Both the position numbers and the translations under genes were made by a program. The notes below the pieces were generated by a model. It was not told the DNA's origin. It did no database searches and was given only the letters and a program-made list of their open reading frames with translations. Shown here piece by piece: positions 34,929-46,738 of a DNA stretch of 64,000 bases; within the stretch, counting starts at the first letter, position 1, and the number at the start of each line of letters is the position of its first letter. The DNA is from Adineta vaga (taxonomy: Eukaryota; Rotifera): positions 10,168,001 through 10,232,000 of the forward strand of contig CP075496.1 in the NCBI GenBank assembly GCA_021613535.1. The letters are read 5' to 3'.

Positions 34929-36293
34929 TGTATGAATCTATTCTTCGATTTTCAAGTCACACAAAAGTGAGAGATTCGAATTCTGACTTCCGACAAATGC
35001 ATGCGACATTTTTTTCTCTCCAACTGATTTTTTTTCTTTCGACCAATAGGATAAGTATTCGCTTCTTTCTCTCTCGTTTAAATGAGAAAAAGAATGCGTA
35101 ACCAATCAGAATTCATTCGAATTGGTACATTTCTCTTCGTTATTCAAACAAAGAATAAAATATATGCCGTATTAGAGAAAAGCAAACTAGTAAGACTCTA
35201 GAAATCTTACATTAATTTCATCTTTTTGAGAATACTTCTCAGACATATTTATGTATATATCATTCTATCAAATAGCATCTTCTTCAACAGTTATCAATTA
35301 TCATTATTCTTCTAACAAATAACACGAAAATGAAATTTGAATACAATTATACACATATTTTAACTTAAACAGTGGTCGATATTGTTATTCGTCACACATA
35401 CTAATTAGACTGTATGTTCGACGTCAAATTTTTATGACTACGATCGAAGGTAGTAAAATAAGAGAAGAACAAAATCAAGCTGAGATTTTCCCGTCTCTCA
35501 TACATATGTCAATTGATCTACTGTATTCATGAGCCTATCATCACTAACAACATTTCAATTAGAATATGAGATATCCTCTCACTTTGATGCTCAATCTTTC
35601 TCGTTTTCTCTTACTGAGAAATGGAGGTGTTACAACGCCTACACACATACACAGATCAAATTCAAGCATCCTTCGTCTTTCTCTTCTCTCTTTTTTTTAC
35701 AACAGCGACTGGTTGAATCAACATTTCATCAAAGTTGTAAATCGATTATTTGCTACCAGTACCTCTCGTTAACCTTTCTTACATCTTCTAATATTTGTTT
35801 TTATTTCCTTTCGTGTATATACACCAGTATTGAAAGATGACACACGCACACACACATCTAGTGCACTTGACTTCAAAAGACGAAAGATGAAGCTTTTCTC
35901 TCGTTCGTTTGCTTCAAAGACTAAGTGGCATCAAGTCACTTATCATAGAAAAAGATGAGAAAAACAAATTCTTCTGTTAATTTAAAGAATTTAGAAAACA
36001 TCCGGAGTTTAATACTCCGGAAAAGCAAGTGATTAATATTGATTGATATTATGACGGAATGTCTATTGATTTTTCTTTTCTTTCACTTCATAATGTTAAA
36101 TAAATACGACGTAAGCTTCTCTTGTATGAAAGAGGATCAGCAATGCTGATGAACTTTTACGAATCATGACAATTTGTCAATAGAAATTGCAAACATTCTT
36201 AGAAACTCAACATAAACTACTGAAATATTTCACACACATAAAATGATATTTATTGGTAAAAATCAAATCGAATAGAAGTAACAAAAGAATGTT
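34929..36293. promoter_or_regulatory. Spacer between the tandem T-box genes
   Basis: About 1.36 kb with no convincing exon. It must contain the promoter of T-box copy 1 and the 3' end of copy 2. A perfect 8-bp inverted repeat with a 5-base loop, TCCGGAGT-TTAAT-ACTCCGGA, lies at 36001-36021. Confidence 0.45.
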
Positions 36294-37760
36294 CTAAATA
36301 TGATGTGGATGATTATTATCAATTGATGTTTGCAATTGAAATGTTGACCAATTAGCCATAGCTGCTGTATGATGGTGGTGATGTGGAAATGTTGTCGCAG
36401 AATTTGCATAATCAAACATATTCGGTGTTGGTTGATCAACGAGAAGTAATGGTGGTGCTAAAGAACACATAAAATACCTCATAAAATGAAAGGAAATTTT
36501 TTTTAGTAACATACAATTCGATGACATTAAGGAATGATTGTGATGATGGTAATAAGGACGTGCACGATGGAAATTAGCTGACGAACGATGTCGAAGAACT
36601 TGTGATGATGATGTTGCCGAATCGTCAGTAGGAAATGGCAACATATCTGTGAAAAAATCAATAAAAAACAAGTTTTCCTTTTTTTCTCGTTCAACTGATG
36701 GAAGATCAAAGATGAAAAAACAAGTAAAGAGAAGGTGTTAGGAAATGTTTAACTTACAATAAGGAATAGATGAAAAATGTTGAGTTCGATAATCTGTTTC
36801 ACTTGTTTGTCCTTCATAATCAGTTCTAAATATGAGAAATGATCAAAAAAAAAGTGATTGGAAAGAAAAGATAATTTTACCGATCTCGTGGTTCCTGAAA
36901 AGCCTTTGCAAATGGATTATGTCGAATTTTTAATGCTGTAATCTGAAAATTGAAGAGAAAATTAGATAGAGAAATGATTCTATCATTGACGTGTTTTACT
37001 TCTTCATTCTGATAAGCCGTAACTGCAATAAATGATGTTAATGGAAATGTAAAAGTTTCCAATAAAATATTTGGTTGTCCATTTGATAAAGATTGTAGAA
37101 TATGTATTCTTGGTTTATATTTATGCAGCGAATTCAAAATAATCTATAAAAATTCGAATAAAATAAATGTTTAAAACGAGGATAAGATACTTACATGATC
37201 GTCTTTAACTGGATTTGGTCGGTTGGTTAATTTAACATTTTTGAATTCGATAACATCAGACATCCAAAATCGACCGTAATTAGGTGATTTAGGATGTGAA
37301 TATGGTTCACCTTTCATTGTTACACCATATCGACGATCTTGATTTAAATTTGTAGTATCTTGTTTACCATTTGTTTGCCATTGTCCCGTCACATATCGCC
37401 AACGAAAATTATCGCATGGAATAAAATCAAGTTTAAAATCATATAAAGTTTCAGGATCTAAACCATGAACAGCAACACGAAGAACAGGAAACATTCGTCG
37501 GCCACCTTTGGTTAAACTAACGAAAAAAGTCACAAAACATGTAAAACTACTCTCACATTCATATGAACCATTTCTATTTCTTACATCATTTCTGTACTTA
37601 GAGATTCGAAACGTGACCATAATTCTGTATCTTGTAATTCTAAATGTATAGGTGATGGTTCCGTTCTTGGATAAACTTTAAAAAAATCGAAATAATAATA
37701 ATTTTCAAGAAAAAAAACAAAGAATAAAGAGCAAGAAAAGAATTTACCTGTTTGAAGCAT
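36294..37760 (-). CDS. Brachyury-like T-box transcription factor, copy 2
   Basis: Eight exons: 37760-37748, 37675-37585, 37516-37195, 37143-37000, 36942-36881, 36825-36758, 36646-36515 and 36457-36294; 331 aa. The T-box includes [108 protein letters not shown] and [12 protein letters not shown]. Introns after EM, before the LNSLHKY exon and after AYQNE sit at the same codons and phases as in copy 1, so the two are duplicates. It differs by an extra loop of about 12 residues after GQWQTNGKQ and a short His-rich tail ([13 protein letters not shown]). Nuclear DNA-binding protein, probably diverged in target choice (inference). Confidence 0.87.
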
Positions 37761-38487
37761 TCCCTTCTTTTTTGTAATATATGTAATAGCAACAGATCAC
37801 GCCCAAGTGTGGAAAATGGAATAAACTTGTGAGATGATGAAGAAAAGGAGAAATGAAGAGAAAAAATTCGAAGTCATCAACCAATCAGAAAACAATCCGC
37901 GAGGAATGAAAGCGAAAAAAAAACATGATGAAAGAGAGAGAATCAGAGAGTATCGTACTTTTCGTTACGCATCTGGCACAGAGAAAAGTTTATCAATATA
38001 AAACTTGATTAAAAGACAATCATTTGAATGAATTTGACTTTGATCCATTATTCGCCGTTACTAGACTGATTTTTAAATGGTCTTACTCCATGAAATCATT
38101 TTCTCTACACTGAACGGAAAAATTTGTCTTCTCCATGGAAATACTGAAATAGTACAAAATAGTCATACAGTTTGTTTTATCGATTGTAAAATGATTTATA
38201 AATTGTGAAATATGCGATTTTCCGAGATGTCTTGATTTTTCTATCGAATATTTAAAGTCTATCGAAATGTTATATCATCTTACATCAACTTGTTAACTAA
38301 AATTCTTTTGTAAGTAGTTGCGAACGAATGAACGATTCTCAACTTACAAAATAATCATATCGTATTAGTAGGTAGTGATACTTATACTTAGATGGAAATA
38401 TTACATAATAACAAGGAAGATTTCTCATTGACATAAGTTTTGTTTTATTTGTTTAGAAAATTAACAACTTAACATTTAAGAAAGATT
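37761..38487. other. Intergenic, upstream of T-box copy 2
   Basis: Holds the promoter side of T-box copy 2 and the 3' end of the ART-TPR gene. No other feature is recognised. Confidence 0.5.
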
Positions 38488-40462
38488 TCATAGTTTTGAT
38501 GAAATTTGATGTATAAGTTTTTCAATTTGCATTACATCAGAATGTGTTGATGGAAACAATTGACGATAGATCGTTGCTGCCTTTTTTATATGAATCAATG
38601 CTTGTTGATAATCGCCTTTATTTTGATAAATAAATCCAATATTTCGATAAATCATTGCCACATCTGAATAACACGATGGAAGAAACTTTTTGAATATCTC
38701 CATAGATGAATTATAATGTTCCAATGCTAAATCATAATGTTTTAATTGATAATGAACATTTCCAATACACGCAAGTGATTGACCTAAACCTATATGTTCG
38801 GTAGTACAATGTTTCTGACGAATATTCCATGCTTTATGATAACATTCTAATGCGTCTGTATATTGTTTTTCTTCTTGATGAATAATTCCTATATTATTCC
38901 AACACATCGCTATATCAGGATGATCCTCCCCAAGTATTTTCTTCCAAATATCTAATGCTTTATTATAAAATTTCAATGCAAGTTTATAATCCCGTTTTTT
39001 CGAATAAACAACAGCTATACTATTATAACTCATAGCAGTATCTGATTCATTGGATTTTAACATTTGAATATCTAATTGTAAGGCTTTGTTATACCATATT
39101 AAACATAAATCATAATCATCTTTCTTCTGAATTATTTCACCTAGTGCATGATAACAACGTGAAAGATCTTCATGATCTTTAGGTAATTGATCAACTAAAT
39201 GATGATAATATCTTTCGGCAGATTGAAACTTTCCCATATCTTCTAAAAGAAATCCAATAGAAAGAACGTTAGTTTCAATAATATTTAAGTCCGTTTTCTT
39301 TTGTTGAATAGTCGATTCGAATGGATGCTGTTTCGATGAATATAACATTAAATGAATATTCCATATACCATCATTATCACGCTCAATATTAATCAAACGA
39401 AAGATTGAACCAATTCGAAAGAGCATTTCTTCTTTAGATGAAGAACTTACTACAAGATTTACACTATCTGTTTGATGACTAAGATTAATTTCAAAAAAGA
39501 CTTTTTCAATATTATCTTCTATAGTCAATGATACGAGAGACGATCGTGTTTGTTCACGATTTGAATTAGCAGATAGAAATATATTCATTGATAGAAATTC
39601 TCCAGAAGAATTTTTTAATAAGTCTACTTCATTTTTCGACATTAATTGAGCTCTATAGACACGTTGACCATTTAAAAATTTGTTTGATTTTAATTGTTCA
39701 ACAATATCACGAATAAACCATCGAAAAAGTAATAATAATTCGATATTTTGTATACGAATAGCCTTATTCAATATTCGATAAAGAAATGAAAAACGAGTAT
39801 ACCACGATAATGATCGTTCAGATCGATAATCTTTTTCAAATTCTTCGATAATAGCTAATTCAGTTGGATTATTTTGATATTGTTGTTTACAGAGAAGAAC
39901 TAATTCATTTCTATCATTTAAACATGAATCCGTATGAATTAAACAATCAATGAAGATCTGTGAATGAATAAAAGATGTATTTATATCAGGAAATAATTGA
40001 ATAGAATTATTCGTCTTTGTATTGAAAATAGTATATGTAAAAATTTCATCAAGTTTACGAAAACATCGTTGATTATAATCCGTGTGAATTCGTCGAATAA
40101 GTTCATCTCGATGAGAAAAGATTCCTTTAATCTAAACAATTGTAAATAAGAATTAGTTTTTATTCAAAGAATTCTTTTACTTTTTTCGATGGTTTTGTCC
40201 GTTGTTCAGTGGATTTCTTTGTATTGTTGGAATAGATATAAATAGAAGTGATTTGTCGAAAAGAAACATATTGTAAGTTTGAACTATCTTTAATAATTAA
40301 GATGACGCGATCATCTTGAGATAATGATTGAATATATTCAAGACATTGTTCTTCATCATCGAATAATAATAAATAATTAATAATTGTTCGAAGTTGTGCT
40401 TGTAATTCTTGATCAATTAAATTACGAAATGAAATGAGATAGAATGTTTCAAGATTGTCCAT
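38488..40462 (-). CDS. ADP-ribosyltransferase-like domain fused to TPR repeats
   Basis: Two exons, 40462-40181 and 40131-38488, coding 641 aa. The 49-bp intron is in phase 0. An alpha/beta N-terminal region (aa 1-210) is followed by an ART-like domain at about aa 230-345: VYRAQLMS (the Arg strand), FLSMNIFLSANSNREQ (the Ser strand) and KEEMLFRIGSIFRLINI (the Glu strand). From about aa 385 to 635 there are five or more TPRs of the 42-residue kinesin-light-chain type, for example MSYNSIAVVYSKKRDYKLAL. This architecture is common in bdelloid rotifers. The usual STS is SAN and the usual E-x-E is K-E-E, so Arg-directed transferase activity is doubtful; the last Glu is kept. No signal peptide, so probably cytoplasmic. 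The role is unknown. Confidence 0.8.
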
Positions 40463-41811
40463 ATCTTCATAGGTATTGTTTTGGTTGTATTCATGATTTT
40501 GAATAAAAAAATAATAGGTTTTTCTTTCTTGTTAGATGTTTTATTTGGTTTGATAATGATGTAGATGGAGAAACGTCATTCGATTGTGTTGTTTCAAGTG
40601 ATTTCTTTTCTTTTCTTACTTCGATCTACATAAAATGTGCGTTGAAGACAAGAATAAAAAAATAGGTGTAAGAAATCGAGTTTTTTGTAGTTAAAGGAAG
40701 AAAAAGAAAAACGAAAAAGAAAGAATCAATGGATAGAAGGATTTATCTTCAGAGGAAATATATATTTATTCGGTTTCGTCGAATGCCGAGTATAAGACTA
40801 TTGTCATTTAGTGTATTTTGACTTTTATTAATGAATCATAAATAAATATTGTCAGAAGATATCAATCAATCGATTGTTTATTAAAATAAAATAAAAATAT
40901 TCTGTTACATGTTCACATTTCTCCGTTATAAATAGTGTTTGCACGGTAGTTAATCAGATGACAAGAAGTGAAGTTCATATTTATTGAAATCTTATCTTAG
41001 TTTTATTCAACTGAAGATCCTCTTGTTATTTCGTTGAAAACATGTAATCATTCTTTTTTCATTTCTATTCTATTATATAGACAGAAAACGTTATCTCTTG
41101 AGAAATGAAAGACAACTGACAGCAGCATTGGAAAATCTCATCATTGAGAGGACACTTTTCGAGTTCATTGTTTTTTTTTGTATGTAATCTTGAAGTACCG
41201 TAGTATATAGTATGATATTTTGAATACTTAAAGTATACGAAGTTCATGATATCTAAGAAGCCAATTGTCACGTATTACGGTACGAAAAACTATTATAAAT
41301 ATATATATATATATTCCTTTGTTGTATTCCGAGTATAAAAGAATAAAAAGCAAACAATGCTAGTCGAAGAACAACGTGTAGTACAAGACGAAATTTGTTC
41401 ATCTCAGTCATTGTAATACTGAGCTTGTCACATGAGATCTCTAGGAGAAAAATTAGTATTTAAACGTATTTTATTCAAGACATCCTGAATTATATTCAAT
41501 TTGTGTTTTAACAAACTAAAGAAATCTTTTAAATCTACGACATTTTTACACCTGATATTCTAAATACGTTCGTTTAATAAGAATAAGTATCTCGATTTCT
41601 CACTGATGAGTAATCTGAGTATACAAACAATAGAAATATTGTATCCGTTCAAGATTTTGTTCAGTCATTTATTTCTTCTTTTTATTTATTTTTTTTCTTT
41701 CTTGTTGTTTTTCTTGTTTCGATAAAAGCTAACAACAAGTTTCAGTTCATCAAGTCAATGATGATAAAAACAAACAAAACGGAAATTATACGAGTAATAC
41801 TCGTTGTTTGT
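40463..41811. other. Intergenic, ART-TPR to RpL4
   Basis: Contains the ART-TPR promoter side and the RpL4 3' end, with an (AT)n run at about 41297-41314. No coding exon is recognised. Confidence 0.45.
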
Positions 41812-43770
41812 TTACGATGATTTTGTTGATACAGTTGTTTTTGTTGTTACTGTTGTAGTTTTCTTGGTAGTAGCATCTTTTTGTGTTTTAGTTTTTTTAA
41901 CTAAATTAACACCTGTTAATCGTTTAGCTCTTACTGATTCATGTGTACGTTCTTTACGAGCAGCAGCCTATAGACAAGAGAAGAAAAGCAAAAATGAATG
42001 AATATAATTGACAAATTAGGTATAGATTACTACCTTTGTTTCAGTTGTTGTGCCTGTTCGTCGTCCTTTGAGTTGTTTCAAAAGAGTTTGACGTTTTTGT
42101 ACAGCTGCATATGGATTAAGTCGTGACATTAAAGCGATATTCTTCAATGGATTCTTCTTAACTTTACGACGAGCTTGACGTTTACTATTGAAAGTTATCA
42201 AATAGAATATAATGAATTTCAACAGAAGAAAATATTTTGACATACATTGGTGGACGAAGTACACTTTGAATTTCAAAAGCTTTGAGTAAACGTCCCAAAT
42301 CGCTGTTAGTCATCATTGGTTGTGGAAGACTAAAAGTAAATGAATGATTAAACACATGTTAAAGAAGTATATTTGATGAATAGTATGGAAAAGAAATTGA
42401 TTCAACCGAGTGTATCTTCTTTGAATTTCTTCCATCGTTAAGAATTATCAAAGAATAACAAACCGTAGATCGAAATGCAAAAATAAAATATAGTGAAAGC
42501 TTTCTCTTCTATAAAACTTCAGAATTTCCTTACTTGAAATCCACTTTTTCTTGTGATTTTTTACTCCATGTTCCATAGATAGCATCGAGTTTTTTGAATG
42601 CTGATTCTGTCCAAATAACAAATCGACCAACATGACCACCCGGTGCCATACGAAGTAAATTGAGTCGTTCAACACTCAATAATGATACACCTAGAAAATA
42701 TTTATGTATAATAATATATTTTTCATATTGTTTTATGAATATTTATGTTTGTTCAAAATGAAGAAGATATGTTTCATAAAGAAATATATCCGAAGACGTA
42801 AACAATTCTTTTTCAATTTTCCTCTCAGTTTTTGGAGATTCATTCTATATAAATCAAGATGATCTCCCAAGATAAGAGGAACAAATATTCTTCTTCCTTT
42901 GTATCGTGAAATAGAAAACTTACCGGGAATGTTACGAAAAGCTTTCTTAACACCATTGTCTTTGTCGTAGATGATGACTGGACCACGTTTCATAACTGTT
43001 CGTCGATTACGCATTTTACCAACACCAGCACGAGTATGTTTTGATGCATAAACTTTAAGAATATCGGACCAAGCACCGACTTTACGTAATACAGCAACTG
43101 CTTCTTTCGTTTTCTTTAAATCTTGTAATTTATCGGACAAAACCAATGGGATTTCTGGTACAGTTTCAATGCTATGACCTAATTGCATTAAAATCGTAAT
43201 GATGGGAAAATTCTAATTGATAAAAAAGTATTACCTTTAGCTAAAACAAGTGATGGAACACCGGAAGCAGCAATGGCACTGATAAGTGCATATCGTCGTT
43301 GTTTTAAATTGATTTTTCGGTGCCATTTACGCCAAACTTTTAATGGTGCATACATTCGACCACCACGACACATATTACCAAAAGCACCTTGACCTGATCG
43401 ATGAGTACCACCACCACGTACACGTGGAATACGTGCTACAGCACGGCCAGTACCCCATGATTGAGCTGAAGTTTGTTCACCTGTAAAGAAACGAAAAGAA
43501 AAGAAAAAGTTTCAATAAAAACAATAAATCAAGTTTTATTATACCAGCTTTGGTGCTGACAGCATGTGCTTGTCGTTTGTTACGTCGCATTTGATCATGA
43601 ACAAAATTGACAATATCAGTTCGAATTGGAGCACGAAAAACGGCAGGTAAGAGAACTGATTTTCCTGTTGATTGACCCTTTTCATCGTAAACAGTAACAA
43701 GAGGTCGCGAGGCGGCCTATAAAGTAATTCAAATGAATTTCAATTCAAATTCAATTAAGATACAAACCAT
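41812..43770 (-). CDS. RPL4: Ribosomal protein L4 (uL4)
   Basis: Eight exons: 43770-43768 (the ATG alone), 43716-43545, 43480-43235, 43178-42924, 42690-42534, 42329-42246, 42184-42034 and 41967-41812; 407 aa. It reads through the whole eukaryotic uL4: [102 protein letters not shown] and [12 protein letters not shown]. The lysine/threonine-rich C-terminal extension is shorter than in vertebrates. uL4 is a core protein of the 60S subunit; its internal loop lines the exit tunnel. The first coding exon holds only the start codon, followed by a GTTTGT donor. The start is set by matching the conserved N-terminus (M-A-x-RPL). Confidence 0.95.
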
Positions 43771-44346
43771 TTTCCAATAAGTCTTGTTGATTTTAAGTTG
43801 AATTCAAAAGCAAATGGATACAGGAGAATATCATCGACCCCCACAGAAAAAAATGGATTTCTTTCGGTAAACATTGGATCAAATGTTTATTTACTTTTAC
43901 TTGAAAAATTGTTTGAAATTTTTTTCAAATATTTCCAAGAATTAAAGTCTTTCTTTTGTTTTCAATTAGATCAAATATTTCTGATTTATGCATTACTGCT
44001 TTAGATATGGAGGTTAATTTTAAGATGTCAGTAGTTCATAGAATGAACCAATGGCAAAACATATAATCATATAGACACATGCATATGCATTATTGAAGAC
44101 AAGACAATGCGTCAAATAATGTTTGATAAATTCATCCTTTTTTTTTGAATATTATCATCAAATGTAATTGAAATAAAACAATAGTGTCTGTCAGATATGT
44201 TCAATCAATTTGATGTCAATAGTAATACAACGTAAGTAAAACATAGAATAATAATCAATAGTATTATTGAAAAGACACGTTCTACAACTCTAACTATTTA
44301 CTTTCGTTCAGTTTAACTTCTATATAGTCGTTATCTAGACAATAGT
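43771..44346. other. RpL4 upstream region
   Basis: Presumed promoter of RpL4 on its right side. AT-rich, with no exon recognised. Confidence 0.45.
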
Positions 44347-44625
44347 TATGTGTCCATCAGTTTGAGCATAAATTATAAAAGAATTGTCATCGATTTACTA
44401 TCTTTTAGTTTAACGACAACTTCCACATCTTTTACAATTGATTCATCATCACCATCATTCTGGTTAATATTTCGTGTTAAACTATTAATCTTAATTCCAA
44501 CTATACTTGCATGTATTATATTATTTCTTATGATATTTTATTTATTAAAATATTTCATCGATTATTGTCGAAAATCTCGTCGAAAGATCACGATTAATGA
44601 TTGTACAATGTTAGATGAAAAATAA
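44347..44625 (+). CDS. Possible exon of a small membrane protein
   Basis: An open frame without an in-frame ATG codes a Ser/Thr-rich stretch (LTTTSTSFTIDSSSPSFW), one strong hydrophobic helix (LLILIPTILACIILFLMIFY) and a basic tail (RKSRRK) ending MLDEK. This is the shape of the C-terminal part of a single-pass protein. An upstream exon would be needed and I could not place one, so it may be a fragment. No family recognised. Confidence 0.3.
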   Translation, partial: YVSISLSINYKRIVIDLLSFSLTTTSTSFTIDSSSPSFWLIFRVKLLILIPTILACIILFLMIFYLLKYFIDYCRKSRRKITINDCTMLDEK

Positions 44626-45294
44626 TCTGTTTACTTGTTGTTTCTTTCCGGTGATTTTTTTTTCTTTACATTTTGTGTATATAATTTAAAATAGATGTAG
44701 AATGAGAAAATAATACCAATTTCTTTCATACTCTATCTTTCAAGTCTTATAGTGTTTTCAGAAATCATCGAAAGCAGTTTTTATTATATACGAACAATTA
44801 TCTACAAGAAAGTCCGATATATTCATAAAAAGATCATGTAAATTAATACGAGTTATCAACTAGACAAATATCTTAATCTCTACGATTCTATTTGTATTCG
44901 CAATTATATCATCAGTAAAATAAAGCAGTTCATCCAATAGATAATTATTTCTATTTTCTATTGTTGCACGATGCTCCAAAATTATGTTTTTCGAAAAATA
45001 ATCTATTCATTTCCACTGTTTTGCACTTAAAATGAGTTCATCAGACAATCGAAGACAGTATTTCTTGTTTCACAGCATTATTCGTAGTTATTTCACACCT
45101 ATATTTTCATTTGTGAAAGTAATACGATCTTTTTTCTAATTAAATATCTAAAATAAACTAACGAGAATAAAATAACCGAAGGTGTTAATCCCAAATCTCA
45201 TCCTGTTCCATACCAGACTGAATATATCTGTGATGCTGCTTACTTTTTAAAAATATATATTCTTAATTATTAATCTATTCGAATGTAAGTTAAA
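44626..45294. other. Gene-free spacer
   Basis: AT-rich DNA upstream of GPCR-like receptor 3. Nothing else recognised. Confidence 0.45.
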
Positions 45295-46404
45295 ATGTCG
45301 TCAAATATTTCAACTACTACTGTATCATCGGATTTAATACAAGCAGGAAGAATTCTTCCAATATGTGAAGAATATCTGATTGTTATGATTTATATATTTG
45401 GTTTCATTGGTTCATTATTAAATATTTTTATTTTTCTTCAAAAACGTCTCCGAATAAAATCTTGTTCAATCTATTTTCTTCTATGTTCATTTGTTGATTT
45501 TTCCTTTCTAAACTCGTTTATGTTAATGCATTTAATAAGTTTATTTAATTTGAAACCTTTTTCTTCAATTAATTCAACGAATTTCTGGTGTAAATTGGGT
45601 AATTATTTCTATTTTCTTTTACCTTGTCTTACATCAACGTATCTTATTCTTACATCAATCGATCGTTTTTGTGCAAGTTCATCGAATAATAAATTACAAA
45701 AACTAAATCAATTAAAAACGACTTATCTTCTTACATTGTTCATCTTTTTTATATGGATTAGTTTTGCTTTACATATTCCAATTGACTATAATCTTATTCA
45801 GTTAAGTCAAACAAATAATACTCAATGTACACCTTCATTAAATAATGTACAATTATTTGTAATTATTGATGGATACTTTTTCGCATTATATAATGGTATT
45901 ATAACTCCTTTTTTCTTAGTTGTTTTTGGTTTATTAATTCTTCGTAATATCAAACTTATTCATCGACGAACAAATCCTCAATTAGCATCAACAATGATCT
46001 TAGAAGTCAATCATCAAATTAATATTCGTTTAACTCGTGGAAATCAACATTTGATTACAATGCTTCTCGTTCAAGTTAGTTTAACTGTTCTTCTAAATAT
46101 TCCATATATTACTTTTTATCTTTATGGAATTTATAACTCTACACCTCGATATTGGTTATCATTATTAATCTATAGAATATGTACATATATTGCACGTTGG
46201 TTTTGGTTTATGAATTTTTCAAAATCTTTTTATGTAAATATCTGTTCTAGTCAAATATTTCGAAATATTCTGAAACGACGAATTATACAATTGTTTTTCT
46301 TCGGTGAATGTCATCGGAATCAAGTACATCAAATAATTTCACAGCAAATTCAACGACAATTAAGTTCGAATTCAGACTATAATTTGGAATTAACACGAAG
46401 ATAG
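45295..46404 (+). CDS. Class A GPCR-like receptor 3 (single exon)
   Basis: Uninterrupted 369-aa frame starting MSSNISTTT with an N-glycosylation site. Seven hydrophobic helices. TM1 has GFIGSLLNIFIFLQKR (GxxxN), TM3 ends LTSIDRFCASSS, TM5 is followed by the basic RNIKLIHRRTN, TM6 has LLNIPYITFYLYG, and TM7 runs FWFMNFSKSFYVNICSSQIF. The Cys before TM3 (FWCKLG) and the one in the outer loop (TQCTPS) fit the conserved disulfide. The tail is longer than in the neighbours and Gln/Ser-rich. Likely a neuropeptide- or chemoreceptor-type protein of the rotifer expansion; ligand unknown. Confidence 0.82.
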   Translation: MSSNISTTTVSSDLIQAGRILPICEEYLIVMIYIFGFIGSLLNIFIFLQKRLRIKSCSIYFLLCSFVDFSFLNSFMLMHLISLFNLKPFSSINSTNFWCKLGNYFYFLLPCLTSTYLILTSIDRFCASSSNNKLQKLNQLKTTYLLTLFIFFIWISFALHIPIDYNLIQLSQTNNTQCTPSLNNVQLFVIIDGYFFALYNGIITPFFLVVFGLLILRNIKLIHRRTNPQLASTMILEVNHQINIRLTRGNQHLITMLLVQVSLTVLLNIPYITFYLYGIYNSTPRYWLSLLIYRICTYIARWFWFMNFSKSFYVNICSSQIFRNILKRRIIQLFFFGECHRNQVHQIISQQIQRQLSSNSDYNLELTRR

Positions 46405-46738
46405 TTGTCTATTGCGAAAATTGATATGAATCTTTTGTTTTTTTTTGCAAAATTTATCATAGAAACTAGCAAATTAAAAGAATGCTTATTTTATATTCTT
46501 GTTTCTAATAAGATAAAGTGCACGTATTGAAAGAAAGTTCAAATTATGTAGATTTGTGTCATTCATATCTGTTTGGATGATAATCTACAGAATGAATAAA
46601 GCTTTTAAGATTATATTTTAACACAATTGATTTGAAATATTTATTTCAATGATAAGTGAAAAAGTGTAGGTGGCACAAACATCAATGAGTGCATTAATAG
46701 GTTTCGATACTTTAGTTGTTTTTTTATGAATATACATA
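46405..46738. other. Convergent 3' spacer
   Basis: Between GPCR-like receptors 3 and 4. An AATAAA lies near 46597. No gene is seen. Confidence 0.5.

Noticed and set aside
35529-35840. Plus-strand frames of 103 and 68 aa between the T-box genes
   Set aside because: Low-complexity, overlapping in two frames, and no recognisable family or splice structure.
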